Positions 41,038-41,912 of a stretch of DNA of 41,912 nt are shown piece after piece. The notes beneath the pieces are model-generated. The model saw only the letters and a program-made list of their open reading frames with translations. It searched no databases and was not told the origin of the DNA. The position numbers were made by a program, and so were the translations under genes. Position 1 is the first letter of the stretch; every line of letters starts with the position of its first letter. The stretch spans positions 26,295-68,206 of the forward strand of contig CALMVN010000273.1 of NCBI GenBank assembly GCA_937873225.1, in the 5' to 3' direction. This DNA is from an uncultured Acetobacteraceae bacterium (GTDB lineage Bacteria; Pseudomonadota; Alphaproteobacteria; Acetobacterales; Acetobacteraceae).

Positions 41038-41912
41038 ACGCCGCGGCGCTGCGCGACCGGATCCGCGACCATGCCTTTTCCCTCGGCTTCGACGCGTTCG
41101 GGGTGTGCGACGCCACCCTCGGCCCGGAAGCGCGCACCCGTCTGGCCGACTTCCTCGCCAGCGGCCACCACGGCGAGATGGGTTGGCTCGCCGAGCGCGC
41201 CGATGCGCGCAGCCATCCCCAGGCGCTGTGGCCCGAAGCGCGCAGCGTGCTGGCGCTGGGCCTGAGCTACGCGCCGGGCGAGGACCCGCGGCACATCCAG
41301 GACCGGCCCGACCGCGGCGGCATCTCGGTGTATGCCCGGCACCGCGACTACCACGACGTCATGAAGGGCATGCTCAAGCACCTGGCGCAGTTCGTGGTGA
41401 AGCAGGCCGCCGCCGACGGCCCCGAGGTCAAGGTGTTCGTCGACACCGCGCCGGTGATGGAGAAGCCGCTCGCCGCGCGCGCCCGGCTCGGCTGGCAGGG
41501 CAAGCACACCAACCTCGTGTCCCGTGAACATGGTTCATGGCTGTTCCTGGGCGAGGTCTACACCACGCTCCCCCTGCCGCCGTCCGAGCCGCGCGCCGGC
41601 GGCTGCGGCTCCTGCACGCGCTGCCTCGAGGCCTGCCCGACCGACGCCTTTCCGGCGCCGTACCGGCTCGACGCCCGGCGCTGCATCTCCTACCTGACCA
41701 TCGAGCATCCGGGCCCGATCCCGGACGAGTTCCGCACCGCCATCGGCAACCGGATCTACGGCTGCGACGACTGCCTGGCCGTCTGCCCCTGGAACAAGTT
41801 CGCCCGCACGGCCCAGGAAAGCGCCCTGCACGCCCGCGAGGCCCTGCGCGGGCCCTCGCTCGCCGACCTCGCCGCCCTGGACGACGGCGCCTTCCGCGAG
41901 CTGTTCCGCAAG
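41034..41912 (+). CDS. queG: Epoxyqueuosine reductase, truncated by the window end
   Basis: GTG at 41034 overlaps the tgt stop; [35 protein letters not shown], ferredoxin-like [16 protein letters not shown] and [14 protein letters not shown]. Confidence 0.95.
   Translation, partial: MNAAALRDRIRDHAFSLGFDAFGVCDATLGPEARTRLADFLASGHHGEMGWLAERADARSHPQALWPEARSVLALGLSYAPGEDPRHIQDRPDRGGISVYARHRDYHDVMKGMLKHLAQFVVKQAAADGPEVKVFVDTAPVMEKPLAARARLGWQGKHTNLVSREHGSWLFLGEVYTTLPLPPSEPRAGGCGSCTRCLEACPTDAFPAPYRLDARRCISYLTIEHPGPIPDEFRTAIGNRIYGCDDCLAVCPWNKFARTAQESALHAREALRGPSLADLAALDDGAFRELFRK

Overview
The window is about 42 kb of high-GC chromosomal DNA. Gene content, the permuted tmRNA and the Q-pathway/OPG/S53 gene set suggest an alphaproteobacterium, plausibly an acidophilic Acetobacteraceae-like lineage (inference). 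Most of it is ordinary dense core genome. On the left is miaB-phoH-ybeY-corC-(2-hydroxyacid dehydrogenase). Next come MOSC and DHH proteins and opgH/opgG, then a bestrophin + beta-carbonic anhydrase pair. An envelope cluster follows: opgC - SGNH hydrolase - Do protease - FUSC - His/Tyr-rich mini-protein. After mrp there is a lower-GC accessory patch (19.7-21.6 kb) with an orphan beta-propeller-like gene and a decayed transposase fragment. Then come an MFS transporter, a DUF4336-like protein, an S53 acid protease, thyX, sspB, class I fumarase, an MCP, GH15, tandem MATE pumps and queA-tgt-queG, the last truncated by the window end. The best element not shown in the ORF track is a circularly permuted two-piece ssrA (tmRNA) at about 28141-28420. 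It has an encoded ANDNHEALAVAA tag, a G3:U70-type acceptor stem and an encoded CCA, and it lies directly upstream of sspB, the gene for the adaptor of ssrA-tagged proteins. No complete novel defence-like system is evident. The most promising second looks are the ssrA-sspB linkage, the opgC/SGNH envelope operon, the bestrophin-carbonic anhydrase pair, the accessory patch, a perfect AT-rich palindrome at 6067-6084, and a repeat/structured-RNA candidate at 35600-35835.
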